DNA from: Bedellia somnulentella | Taxonomy: Eukaryota > Arthropoda > Insecta > Lepidoptera > Bedelliidae | DNA length: 64,000 nt | Direction of reading: 5' to 3' | Assembly: GCA_963576735.1 (NCBI GenBank) | Contig: OY755173.1 | Span: 5,054,873 to 5,118,872 of the forward strand | In this document: positions 32,989-43,881 of the stretch, piece by piece | Layout of the letters: every line of letters starts with the position of its first letter | Numbering within the stretch: the stretch's first letter is position 1 | Notes under the pieces: model-generated | Database searches by the model: none | What the model saw: only the letters and a program-made list of their open reading frames with translations | Told to the model about the DNA's origin: nothing | Program-made: the position numbers and the translations under genes

Positions 32989-33140
32989 TACGGAACTCTT
33001 CGTTTGTTCAATATTGGAAATAAAAAAAAAACAAAGTAGTGTAACAAACTCTTCAATATTTGCTGAATATGTAGAATTATCAGAAGCAGTAACAGAATTA
33101 AATTATCTCATTTGTGTAATGATGAATGTGTCTTTATTAA

Positions 33141-33600
33141 GGTTTATAAACCAGTTAAAATCTATGAAGATAATTCAGCAGCTGTAGCTATTTCCAAGTA
33201 TGGAAACTTTCCAAAGAATTCTAAGCACATTGAAGTTCACTATCATTTTGTAAATTAAAATATTTAGCAGGGAAGTATACAAAATAGAGTCAGAAAATAA
33301 AATTGCAGATATATTTACAAAACCTGTGGGAAAAGTTAAATTCACTAACTTAAAAATGCTAAATTTAAAGGAGTATAGTTCCCTAATTGATTATAATTAC
33401 TGTAGTACTTAAGAAGCTTTGAACTTATGTAAGGAGGCGTGTCCGTGTATATATGTACATTTATATTGGCAACACTGAGTGAAGGAAGGCAGTAAATAAA
33501 GACTGACACATACCACACGTTAAGAAATGTAGCTTAGAGAAAAACTTGTGACTAAAATTAAACTATTATTTTATTAAATAAAAACAAAGTTAAAACAAGA
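33141..33600 (+). mobile_element. Ty1/copia remnant: RNase H end and LTR piece
   Basis: The + strand contains frames reading KIYEDNSAAVAISKYGNFPK, SKHIEVHYHFV and, after a frame change, IESENKIADIFTKPVGK, the conserved end of copia Pol. A purine-rich AAGGAGGCG at about 33432 is followed by TGTCCGTGTATATATG, which looks like a polypurine tract and LTR start. It is degraded and inactive. Confidence 0.75.
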
Positions 33601-35331
33601 GTATTCCAATTAATTATTTAACAGAAACATTGTAGTAATAAAAATATTTTAGATACATGGAACATCCATCGCGAATATTATCATTTCTCTGTTCCCAAAA
33701 TCGATCAGAATTAGAATCGAATACAACTATCTGTGTAGGTACAACACATTTCGCTTAAAATGACAGAAATATGACAATAGCTAACCGTACCATGTAGCTG
33801 ATTGACAGGTGAAAATATCGTTTATTTTGATGTTCATTGCGTGTTTTAATAGACAAGCCATACTAGATAGCTTTGTAACTAAAAGCGGCAATGTATTATA
33901 AATTAAGCGATACACACTCGTTTAAAAGTTTTTCAGTGTAAAACCACAACGAACACGAAATAATTGATTTTACAGTAAAAACCACATAATCTAATAATAA
34001 AGTGACCTACCGATGAAAGGAAATCTTTCTATTAATTAGTCCCGCTTTATTTAGATAGTTTTTGCAACTCAATACGGCACAATTAGGCATTTTTTATATT
34101 TAGCTTGACATCTGTCACCGAGAACGTTCGAGCACGGACCCAATCAAATGGCGATAAACTAAGATAATTTTACTCAGTTTTTACACGCGAAGTACATGCA
34201 CTTGCGGCATCTATTCAAATAAATATATATAATAAGTTTGCAATTGTACTAACAAAATGTATGGAACAAGTTTTCTGAAAATAAACGTTTATTATTATTA
34301 TTATTATTAAATACATGTCTGTGGTCAATATACATATGTAATATTATCTTGAAAGTCTTGTTAACTCACGAACAACCGAACTGTGTATGAACATTGGTGA
34401 GGTGATACTTTTCATAATATTACAAAGAATTGGTTCCGCAGCAACTAAATCGATTGCAAAATTTAATTCACCTGTAAGAAGATCATTTTTTAAAAATAAC
34501 ATTATATATCAAAAGGGTTCCGCCGTGAAAATATTTAAGACCATACGTGCGAAGCCGAGGCGGACAACTGGTTTTTCCACAACAAGGAGATTTCATGATA
34601 TCACTGAAATTCATGGTCAAATTTCGATCACTCAACGATCTCAAGTAATAATAAGCAGTTGAACGAACTTTTCATAACTAATATTCGTTAAATAACATAT
34701 GTTAACCCAGCTGTTGAACAATTACCTAATTGTACTTATTATTTTTAATTTATCTGTTCCGAGAAGGTTATTTTGTCTGCAGGATGAATTTAGTAAAATT
34801 TATTAGCCTGAGAATTATTTCTGAATCTTTGTTTAAAATATTTTAGTTAACCCATCACTATTAATGCGCTAGTATATGATTTGTTACCGGCAGTCAACAT
34901 TTCGGTGTTTGCTTAAATTTTTCCTTTGAATAATATTACTTTATATTCTGTACAGGGTAGTCTTAGACAAGCATAGAAGTGTCCATTGTGATAAAAACAC
35001 GTGTTTTTTTCCCGCTTTCAGAAGAAGGGTTGGTTATTAAATTAATTTTCATTCAGATATTCTCTCAAAAGATGACTCATTGCTTACATATTTTATAATG
35101 AATCCTACAACGATAATTTAATTCTGTTGAGCTCTGTTTTGAACCACAAATAGTTTCCTCATCAGCTTGTAATATTAAGATAACTTCGACAGTCTAAGGC
35201 GGTCTGAGTCCACCAATTGTGTATATAAGCACGTAGCAGTAAATGGCTCGGATCTTATTAACGCCTGACAAGTACTATTAAGCTAGAAAGCACACTTTTC
35301 AGGCGTTCATTAAATAGATCGCATACACTAT

Positions 35332-35469
35332 CGCCCGATTTCTGAATTGATAATTCCAGCTAAAAACAACTTAAGTATCGTTCTGTCGCATTAAAATCTT
35401 AACATCTGAATGAGACAAAACGATACTTAAGTTGTTCTCAGCTTGAATACTCAATTCAGAAATCGGGCG
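35332..35469. repeat. Long-hairpin MITE (copy 1)
   Basis: 138 bp with ends CGCCCGATTTCTGAATTGA and its inverse, the arms extending through AACAACTTAAGTATCGTT to a short loop. A second copy is at 43746..43881. Nearly the whole element is palindromic. Confidence 0.75.
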
Positions 35470-36054
35470 TTAGTGTCACGTCTGTCATCTGTATCCCTCC
35501 TTATTGCCTGCTGCCACAACGAAGTCTAATTCGTTTTGGGCTTTTTTTATACGAAAAATAATAAAGGCTAGTCTAAAATCTCAAATTACATTTCTTAACG
35601 ATTCCTAAGAAACCGATTATTAATCTTAGATTATCTTATTTACTATTTCTTTAATAAGCTTTTTTTATTTATACCTTTTTCAAAACGTTGTTGTTATAAC
35701 AGGGATAATCTCTTCCAAGTAAACATCAAAGTTTTCGTGTTTTGAATTATAGCCGATGTAATTTGTTTCAAAGCACGATAGTGACTAACTCGTTCGCTAG
35801 TGAGGTCACTACCTGCCAGCCTATTGCATGCAGTTGTCGGCACGTGCGGGGAATTAGACCCATTCAGCGACATGCAAATCATACATCAGGGGAAACCTAT
35901 GATTCAACGAATTCCACTCCACTACGGTAAATGTTTTGAGCTGCAAACTATGCAGCGTAAAGTTTCTGGTGCAATTTCGTTTGTAGTTGATGGTTTCGTT
36001 GAGGCTTGAAATTGGTATTTTCAACCTGATTTGTAAAGATGACTCTGTTAATAT

Positions 36055-36433
36055 AACATAACATAAACGTTCACGCCGAATATCCCCGAAGGGATTGGCA
36101 GACGTACTAATACTTCTGAACATCACGTGACTTTGTCACCTGGTGTTCAGAGTACCCATAACGTGATAAAGCAACCGTGATAGCCCAGTGGGTAGAATAC
36201 TCGGTTATCGTGCAAACGACTAGTGTTCAAATCCTGGGTCGGGCCTACACCAATTTGTCTTTTCTAAAGACATATGTGTGGTTAATTTATCTTGGTTGTT
36301 AACGGTGAGGGAAAACATCGTGAGGAAACCCACATGGCTGAGTTGTACTTAGTCATGTGACAGTGTATTCGTACAAAACGGCGATAGGCCTGCACCCTAT
36401 CACGTGAGTACACTGTCCGTGCAAAACGTGGGT
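36055..36433 (-). repeat. tRNA-headed SINE with 5' inversion (twin priming)
   Basis: A 13-bp direct repeat ACTCTGTTAATAT flanks the unit (36042..36054 and 36434..36446). Inside, the tail part of the SINE (36055..about 36160) is on the minus strand while the head part (about 36172..36433) is on the + strand. The two parts divide the SINE near the word GGGTACTCTG. A short filler TAACGTGATAAAGCA lies between. Confidence 0.8.
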
Positions 36434-36899
36434 ACTCTGTTAATATGTCAAAGTAAAAATATCTAATGAGGCGAGGTTTATAAAAAAACTACAGTAATCG
36501 AACTGAAGCCTCTCGGCATGATTAGCGCATGTTTTACCACTGAGCTATCTTAATACTCAATACTCAATAGATTTATCTTAGTTGTTATTATCATTTATGA
36601 AGTTCATAAACCATTAGTTGTTGTAATAGCGTCTTAATTTCGCGATATAATGGCTAGGTAACGAACTAGTACACAATTAGGGGAAAAATAGTTAACATTT
36701 CCGTTGCTGCTTAATTTGATAATTCCAATCTTATTTCATAAGATGAGTTTGTAAATATGTTAAGGTTTTTCTAATGTAGCCAGGTGAGGCTAAAAACACT
36801 AAATTCCAGCTACGTATATCAAGTTATCATTTACGATGTTCATAAACCTTAAGTCGCTGTAAAAGCGTATTCATTTCAGGCTGTATAGGCTACGTAGCG

Positions 36900-37030
36900 A
36901 CCTAGTGTTAGGTCTAGATAGGTGGTGTGTCTAGGGGCTGCGCGGGGTCCCCTCGCGCCGCTTCGTCCCGCAGTTGTAGGCAGCTAGTGCCCGCGCCCGC
37001 CCGCGCCGCGGACCTAACAACTTTGCCGGC
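36900..37030 (+). promoter_or_regulatory. GC-rich, CpG-rich island in intron 4
   Basis: GGGTCCCCTCGCGCCGCTTC and CGCGCCCGCCCGCGCCGCGG stand out in AT-rich intron. No repeat was recognised. It may be a promoter or enhancer for the candidate first exon at 37644; that link is inference. Confidence 0.35.
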
Positions 37031-37643
37031 CGGCTTATGAGTGTTATCAGTCATATTTGTTAACCTTATCATACTTTTTTGCCCCTTATACAATGTAAAA
37101 TAATTTAAAGTGGCTTCTGTTTCATAGATTTACGAGATTTTTTTAAGTTATTGCGAAACTAGAAATCCAAAACAATGATTAAATTTATTTGATATCCATA
37201 TCATAATGAATATGTGGAAGTGATGAAACTAAGAATGTTGCATAGGACTTAGGTATTCCTAAACGCAAAAATTGTAGGCTCAGGTCACTTAGGACTTAAA
37301 GCTTGCGCCTGGTATTGATCCACAAGTTGGCAGCGTACCGACTACTTGCCGGCTGCTTACAACCTGTATCATACATTTTTCATTTCAAATGCATTTATGA
37401 AATTATACCTCCGTTAAAAAATATATCTTCATTCCTTTCCTATTCCTTATATCTTTAATTTACTTCATTCTTGTTAAACTTTAAAGAAAAACAGTCATAG
37501 TTCATCAAATGTAGTTAAAAGACAAAACGATACGCACATAATGTAGAGTATCTCAGTTGAGTGATATTGACGTGAGTGAGGTGTAGACAGTGGCACAGTG
37601 AGTCGGATCCGTCAGCTGTTCCGGTCCGTCGCCTGACGTCTCT

Positions 37644-37680
37644 ATGATGGGCTACATTATGGGGTGCGCTTGCTTGCGAG
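37644..37680 (+). CDS. Candidate alternative first exon (1C) of Phactr
   Basis: ATG ATG GGC TAC ATT ATG GGG TGC GCT TGC TTG CGA G ends at a GT (GTGTGT, a weak donor) in phase 1, the phase exon 5 at 47152 needs. The peptide MMGYIMGCACLR has an internal MGC start of the kind that is N-myristoylated and palmitoylated. The protein would lack RPEL1 and the basic block but keep the C-terminal RPELs and PP1 tail (about 378 residues). No other evidence; it may be chance. Confidence 0.25.
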
Positions 37681-37849
37681 GTGTGTTCAATACTATATTT
37701 GGGTAGGAAATTCAAAGGAATGTTTTTGTTCATGAAAACCTCATGTGGTTCCCCACATGAGGAATAATTACTTATAAATAAATGAAAGGTAAATTTTCTT
37801 GCCTTTATGTATTAGTAATATAAAGGAAACTTTTGCTTTTTATGGAAAG

Positions 37850-38065
37850 TAGTGTTAGTAGAGGAAGACCACGGAGGACATATTTAGACCAAACAGAGAG
37901 TGTGCTCAAACAGCGGGCGTTCGAAGTATGAAGAATAAAAGAGCATGTATGAAAAGATTGATGGATGTAAAGGAAGCTAGAGAGGTTTGCCGGGATCGTA
38001 CAAAGTTGCGATCGATAGTCTCTGCCTACCCTAACGGTAAGTAATGGCGTATATATGTGTATGTT
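37850..38065 (+). mobile_element. RTE-like LINE 3' end fragment
   Basis: GTGTTAGTAGAGGAAGACCA, AAGAATAAAAGAGCATGTAT, AGTCTCTGCCTACCCTAACG and a GTATGTTTGTATG tail match the family. Plus strand, truncated. Confidence 0.7.
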
Positions 38066-38829
38066 TGTATGTATGAATGTAAATACGGTGATTTTAGCAA
38101 TCAGGAATCAGATATGAACGGTTTTCATTTGTTTCTCTTGCGGTTCCCATAATTGGAATATTGGAATTCTAATGGTAACATGTCGATAAGGTTAAACTTA
38201 TGTTTATATTTTAACATCATTACTATAATACGTGTACTAGTAGAAGATTCGGTTTTTAAATGAGTATACTATACCTACTTCAATCCTATACAAGGTATCC
38301 AAAACTAATGAATCACAAATTTATCAGACTTTTTCAGACGTTTATAGGAAAAAAGTTTTTCGTAACGAATTTCAATCATACGTTTTATTACAATTGCTTA
38401 GTCTCAAAGGACGATGGAGGGATATCATAAATAGTTATATATCAAACAGACATTATCATTGGTAATATTCATAATTAGAAAGAGTAGACACGATATCTTG
38501 TGATTTCGGTATGCATTTTGTATTTTCTCGTGACTAAAAACTCTTATAAACATCAAAATTTAAAATAACCATAAATAATATGAAACACCCGTTACTAAAT
38601 TATAAATTAATGACTGCGGTTCGAATCGATGAAAAATAAGCTTGCACATGCTCAAATATTGACTCAACTTGTAAGAAGAAAGGCTGTGCCAATACTGAAT
38701 AATTAAGCGGAGTTGATGTTTGCTCCTAGGGGATTTGTCAAGGACACGGCGGCCGTGGCTATCTCAGGGCATCGACCTATCTTTTACGGGTCGCGGCAAT
38801 GGGACATACATTCGCAATCCTGTTTTATG

Positions 38830-39029
38830 NNNNNNNNNNNNNNNNNNNNNNNNNNNNNNNNNNNNNNNNNNNNNNNNNNNNNNNNNNNNNNNNNNNNNNN
38901 NNNNNNNNNNNNNNNNNNNNNNNNNNNNNNNNNNNNNNNNNNNNNNNNNNNNNNNNNNNNNNNNNNNNNNNNNNNNNNNNNNNNNNNNNNNNNNNNNNNN
39001 NNNNNNNNNNNNNNNNNNNNNNNNNNNNN
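38830..39029. other. Assembly gap, 200 N
   Basis: Exactly 200 N in a row, so probably a gap of unknown true size. Open frames crossing it are meaningless. Confidence 0.99.
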
Positions 39030-39057
39030 CATGGCTATGGTCATTCCATGCTGAAAA

Positions 39058-39160
39058 TATCCGCTGTGCAGTGGTTAGAGATTCGCTTTTGAATCTAGAG
39101 GTCCTGGGTTCGATCCACACTGAAGGCAATCTTTTGATTGCAGATTGTAGATGGTCTTTT
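39058..39160 (+). repeat. tRNA-like SINE head beside the gap
   Basis: Box-A-like TGTGCAGTGGTTAGAGATTC, box-B-like CTGGGTTCGATCC. The body is short. Probably a different tRNA-SINE family from 48555. Confidence 0.45.
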
Positions 39161-39790
39161 TAAGTTTCGCAGACTTTGATATCATTTATATCATTAATAG
39201 TAATACATAACAATCCGTATATATTTATTAATTAATTCGTATCTCTTTTCTTTGCTTCATCAAGATTTCTATTGACGTCATCCAAAATCTACATTGAATC
39301 TATCTATCGTGTTTGCAGAGGTCTAGAACTGTTAGAGTAAGCGAATTTAAGGTATAATGCGATTTAACCCGAAGTGATCGCCCACGCCGTTACCGCAGGA
39401 TGACGTGCCCGTGCATATTTGATTCCATTAGCTGGTTAAGTGAATGCTTTACTTGAAATACCAACATTTTATACGATATGTATATACTAACGATGTCATA
39501 ATATAAAGCACATTTTATACACATGTTTCTGTATGAACTAGAACATTGTACGATCAACATTATTGAAATTTATAAGGCTCCTGAAAATTTGTAGATGTAT
39601 GTTGTTATTTACAGCGCGTGCTGAATGAGAAATGATCATTAAAGTGCTCGCTCTGAAGTGTTGGGTTCGTTTGACGTCACAGAACAATAAATCAAATATG
39701 TATTCGTTTCTACCAACATGGAGCCTAATTCTACTCTAGAATAGTTTGAATTGTCTGAATATATTTTTGCATCTAAATATTACATAAACG

Positions 39791-40155
39791 TAACATAACA
39801 TAAACGTTCACGCCGTTTTATCCCCGAAGGGGTTGGCAGAGGTACCAATACTCCTGAACTCACATGGCAAGCGCCATCTAGTTTCCAGAGAAGGTACCCA
39901 CGTTTTGCTTAGACAGTGTACTCACGTGATAGGGGGCAGGCCTATCGCCGTTTTGTACGAATACACTGTCACATGACTAAGTACAACTCAGCCATGTGGG
40001 TTTCCTCACGATGTTTTCCCTCACCGTTAGCAACCATGATAAATTAACCACACATATGACTTTAGAAAAGACAAATTGGTGTAGGCCCGTCCCAGGATTG
40101 GAACTCACGCCCTTCTGTTTTTCGGGCGGGTGTTCTTACCCACTGGACTATCATG
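39791..40155 (-). repeat. tRNA-headed SINE
   Basis: Minus-strand near-complete copy: TAACATAACATAAACGTTCA tail at the left, head TTACCCACTGGACTATCATG at the right. I could not define a clean target duplication. Confidence 0.78.
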
Positions 40156-40587
40156 TTGCTGCATTGTGCTACATTTATTTCTTTAAATATTATATTGATC
40201 ATTAAATAAGCACATAGAAGGATTGTTTTAATGTTGATGTAGGGGAAGTATCCATAGTTTTAGTCCCATAAAATACCGACATGGGAATATTTTTTTTATA
40301 TTTAAATTTTTTAAAGCGATAATTTGCTGTACTTCATTTCTGTATCATATTTACTTGGTTCAAATCTATGGAACATAAATCAATATGGAATAAAAAATAA
40401 CAAACTAAAAAGTATTTGAAATACTTAATAGCTTTAAACATATAAAATTGACGAACGTGTCTATAGTAATCCACACACGTACAGGGTGTATAAAAAAACA
40501 TAGTTTTCGTTCTAAACATAGGTAGCTTCCCCTTTATCTTAACAACATGTTAACTAACAATTTTTTACTACTCACGATTAATACAAA

Positions 40588-40715
40588 ACATTTATATACT
40601 CATATTCATAGGGTTAGAAATCCCTAAAAGGGGTAGCCAGAGCTTTAGAATCAGAAAATTCTTCAGCTTTTTTTGGAAGTTAAGTGGGGAAAAAAATGTA
40701 AAATAAATGTTTCCA
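40588..40715 (-). repeat. Fragment of the TATG-tailed SINE-like family
   Basis: Tail-proximal half on the minus strand: AGGGGTAGCCAGAGCTTTAG and GAAAATTCTTCAGC. Truncated. Confidence 0.5.
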
Positions 40716-41138
40716 TAAATCCATAGCGTTCCCATTTTTTGTCATTCGGCTGTAAAATCCAAAAAAAGTATTCGGCTTCAGTGTGCGCTTATGTGCCAAT
40801 AAATTTCCCTCGAGTCTACCTTTTATCTACAAAGAAATATCCTACGTGTCGGTTTGTTATTTCTCAAAGTAGGATTTTTAATTTTTGAATAATCTTCAAG
40901 TGGGTTTATTTCTTGATAAGACCATTTTGTTTGGTATCGAGCCTATATACAATTTATTGTTTTAATTGACATATTTACATCTTAAGACATGACGATGTAG
41001 TTGTTTAAAGGAAAACCCAGAAAGCTTTTTTGCTTGAATAAGCAAAAATAAGAAACTATTACTCAATTAAAAAAAAAAATGTCAAGAGCACAGAACACTT
41101 TTTTAACCTTATTAAATATTATTTAAACGGTAACTTTT

Positions 41139-41388
41139 TGCTGTGTAGTGTCGGCTTAGAATAGCAGTACCCCATTTCTTCCGGTGGGTGATCGTAAGAG
41201 GCGACTAACGGTGTTGGGGCTTTCAAGGCATTTTTGGGCGATGCGGTTGGAGACCCATCACCAACAACCTTTATTTTACCATCTTTTCCCCACTCAGCTT
41301 TCCAAAAGTGGCTAAGGAATTTTTAATTCCTTAGCTCTGGCTACCCCTTCTAAGGATTTACAGCCGTGAGTATATGTATGTATGTATG
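41139..41388 (+). repeat. TATG-tailed SINE-like element, with TSD
   Basis: A complete copy, TGCTGTGTAGTGTCGGCTTA to GTATATGTATGTATGTATG. TTTAAACGGTAACT on the left and TTTAACGGTAACT on the right form a near-perfect target duplication. Confidence 0.78.
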
Positions 41389-41774
41389 TTTAACGGTAAC
41401 TAACGGTGCGAAGCCTGGGCGGACCGCTAGGTTAGAATGCAAAACATAACTAGCGAGCCAATATTATTTACAAGTATAATAAACAGTTATATTGCAATAA
41501 CAAAAAAATAATAAGCTCACTTAGTCTTAAAATATTTGCTGTAATAACAGTAAACAATTCAGAAATGGTTTCCTCATTACCCTAAATTATTACAAGCATT
41601 ATCATTCGTTTGTGTAAATAAATAACTGATATATTGGTCCATCACAAAATTATACCAAGGCGAAATACGTTCACGGCCACATCTCACCCTTAAATGCCAA
41701 CCTTGTATCGAAGGTCACCGCCGAATGACAAACGATTCAAACTGTGACGTAACCTCAAAGAAATGTAATGTAGT

Positions 41775-41935
41775 AAATCCCAGGGATGCGACCTTCAGGG
41801 GGCGGCAGAAGGGCTGTGGGCGGCGCCCTTGACCGCCCGACGTTGGTTCCGGTCGCAGGCAGGAACTCGGGACGCCCACAGGCGTTTGGGAACAAGACCT
41901 GCATTTTTGGTTGTTCCCCCTCTTTGTTACATACA
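41775..41935 (-). repeat. GC-rich repeat with CATA tail
   Basis: GGGGGCGGCAGAAGGGCTGT through ATTTTTGGTTGTTCCC, then TTACATACATACATG. A GC-rich body plus a CATA microsatellite tail suggests another retroposed repeat. The class is unknown and open frames in it look like by-products. Confidence 0.35.
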
Positions 41936-42869
41936 TACATGACTTTTTTAAGCACATTCCTTATTCTAGTTGGAGGCCATAATGGCCTAACTTTAAGGCT
42001 GTAAATAATTATAGTGTTGAACAATATAATAAAAGAAAGCTAAAAGGAATAAAAGTGTAAATAATTTAGTCCATTAACTGATGAGATAAGTCAGAGCTAA
42101 GTAAACTCCGTGACACTAGCTGCCTTGAAAAGGAATGAAAAGAGATACTTAGTTTATTACCTTTGAAACTTTCTCCACACTCCCTTGTACTAAGCCCGTT
42201 TTCAGTGAAGCAAGAAGTTGGAGCAAATTAAATTATTCCAGTTTTTTTTTTCGATATATTCCAGTCAGATTATTTACAATTTTCTTACGTGTTTGGTACT
42301 TTTAAGTTTCACATTCCTGTTAATAAAAATCGTCCTCACTGCATCCGAAATAGCATATAAATACTTTTCAGATCCAAATCCATACTTCTACACATAAAGT
42401 TCAATTTATATATAAGAAATCGCACGTCTTGATATTGAACGGAGATGTGACATTGAAGTGGAATGTGTGATTCAACATCAGTGTCACATCGCAGTGATAC
42501 AGTTAGTAGAACAAGGACGTAAAAGTTGGTAATTCTATTGATCTTGACCTATTTCCTCGCATCAAATACACTCCCGCCGGTCTAGGCTTTTATGTTCTTT
42601 TTCCTTTGTTGTCTCTCTGAATGTTTTCGAAATTAACTTCGCCCACTCGATTTGTTCACTTTGTGCTGAAGTAAAGGAACCTTTTTGTTTTGTTGGCTGT
42701 TCTCTCTGTAAAATTGATATGAGAGAAAAGATAATAAATGTTCTATGTTTTGTGAAGGCGGCTATGTAGCCTTTTGATATTGCCGAGTTTAATAATTGTA
42801 ATTTTAAGGCAACTTTCTGTAATATGACTAAATGACTAGTAGACCCCTCTCAAAAACAGGGGCCTACTA

Positions 42870-43080
42870 TGAGCACTGAGCAGGGTGATTTAGCCATAGT
42901 CCACCACGTTTACATATTTAGAATATTATTTGTCCAATATTAATAATAAATCATTTTCAGCAAATAGTATGCTGTCAGTAGCCGAAGAAAGTTCTTTACA
43001 CATCCTTCGGAGCACGGATATCTTAATTTTCAGATAATTAGATGATTCAGTCCGATGCCTGAAGGCCTTGAATAGCACTA
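42870..43080 (-). repeat. Fragment related to the 60..329 SINE
   Basis: GCAGGGTGATTTAGCCATAG and CATCCTTCGGAGCACGGATA match phrases of the element at 60..329 in the same orientation. The tRNA-like head is missing, and a further SINE-like fragment follows at 43065..43200. Confidence 0.5.
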
Positions 43081-43745
43081 ACCAATTTCTTCTCGCGGGT
43101 GAATCTTTTAAATGTTGTTTAAACTCTTAAAAGAGGCTGAGGGGTATTAGATTCTGAAGCCTACTCCTCCTAGAGATTTATAGTCAAGACTATATAAATG
43201 TTCTTTTAATCCCACTATTAATATAAAGCTTACAATAAGACGGAGTAATCAATTATAAAGTAGTGAACATGAATAGCTGACCCGAAACGTAAATGCTTTC
43301 GTTAGCCATTTCTCTATGGCAGCAACACGTCACCGCACGCCCACGCTTGCCGTCGTCATACAAAGCCACAATCGCGATGTTTTCACAAAATTTTGCACAA
43401 AACTAAAATACCACTTGGGTGAAATATTGTACACACGCGACCCAGTTACGCGGGTTAATTATATCGTCACAGGATCGACGAAATTTTTGTTAAATAATGT
43501 GAGAGATGTAAATTTGGTATTTTTAAATTGCATGTTTAAAAGTCTTCAATTTTTAAATCGTTGAACTCGTTCCTTAACAAAAATTAGAATAAAAGTTAAA
43601 TATTTAACTTAAAAAGAAAATCGACAATATTGTATACTAATTAGTTCGTAGCCTGTTGAGGGTTCAGAGCCACTAAGTAATTCTGTCTGCTTTTGTTTTT
43701 CGAATATAAACTGTGAAAGTTAGTATTTTGACGTAAGTGACTACA

Positions 43746-43881
43746 GCCCGATTTCTGAATTGAGTATTCCAGCTGAGAACAACTTAAGTATCGTTCTGTC
43801 GCATTGAAATCTTAACAACTGAATGAGACAAAACGATACTTAAGTCGTTCTCAGTTTGAATATTCAATTCAGAAATCGGGC
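43746..43881. repeat. Long-hairpin MITE (copy 2)
   Basis: GCCCGATTTCTGAATTGAGT and the matching inverted right arm. Nearly identical to 35332..35469, and the arms are more nearly perfect than in copy 1. Confidence 0.75.

Noticed and set aside
34387..34662. 91-codon + strand frame in intron 4
   Set aside because: No recognisable domain, composition like the surrounding intron and no splice or promoter context. Kept as chance.
35742..36126. Overlapping frames on both strands near 35.8-36.1 kb
   Set aside because: A moderately GC-rich unique stretch next to the twin-primed SINE. No motif supports a gene or a named LINE.
38713..39163. Open frames spanning the run of N
   Set aside because: Their length comes from undefined bases in the assembly gap.
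43316..43564. 82-codon + strand frame beginning MAATRHRTPTLAVVIQSH
   Set aside because: Looks somewhat protein-like at the start, but I could not link it to a family or to splice sites, and the second half is AT-driven.
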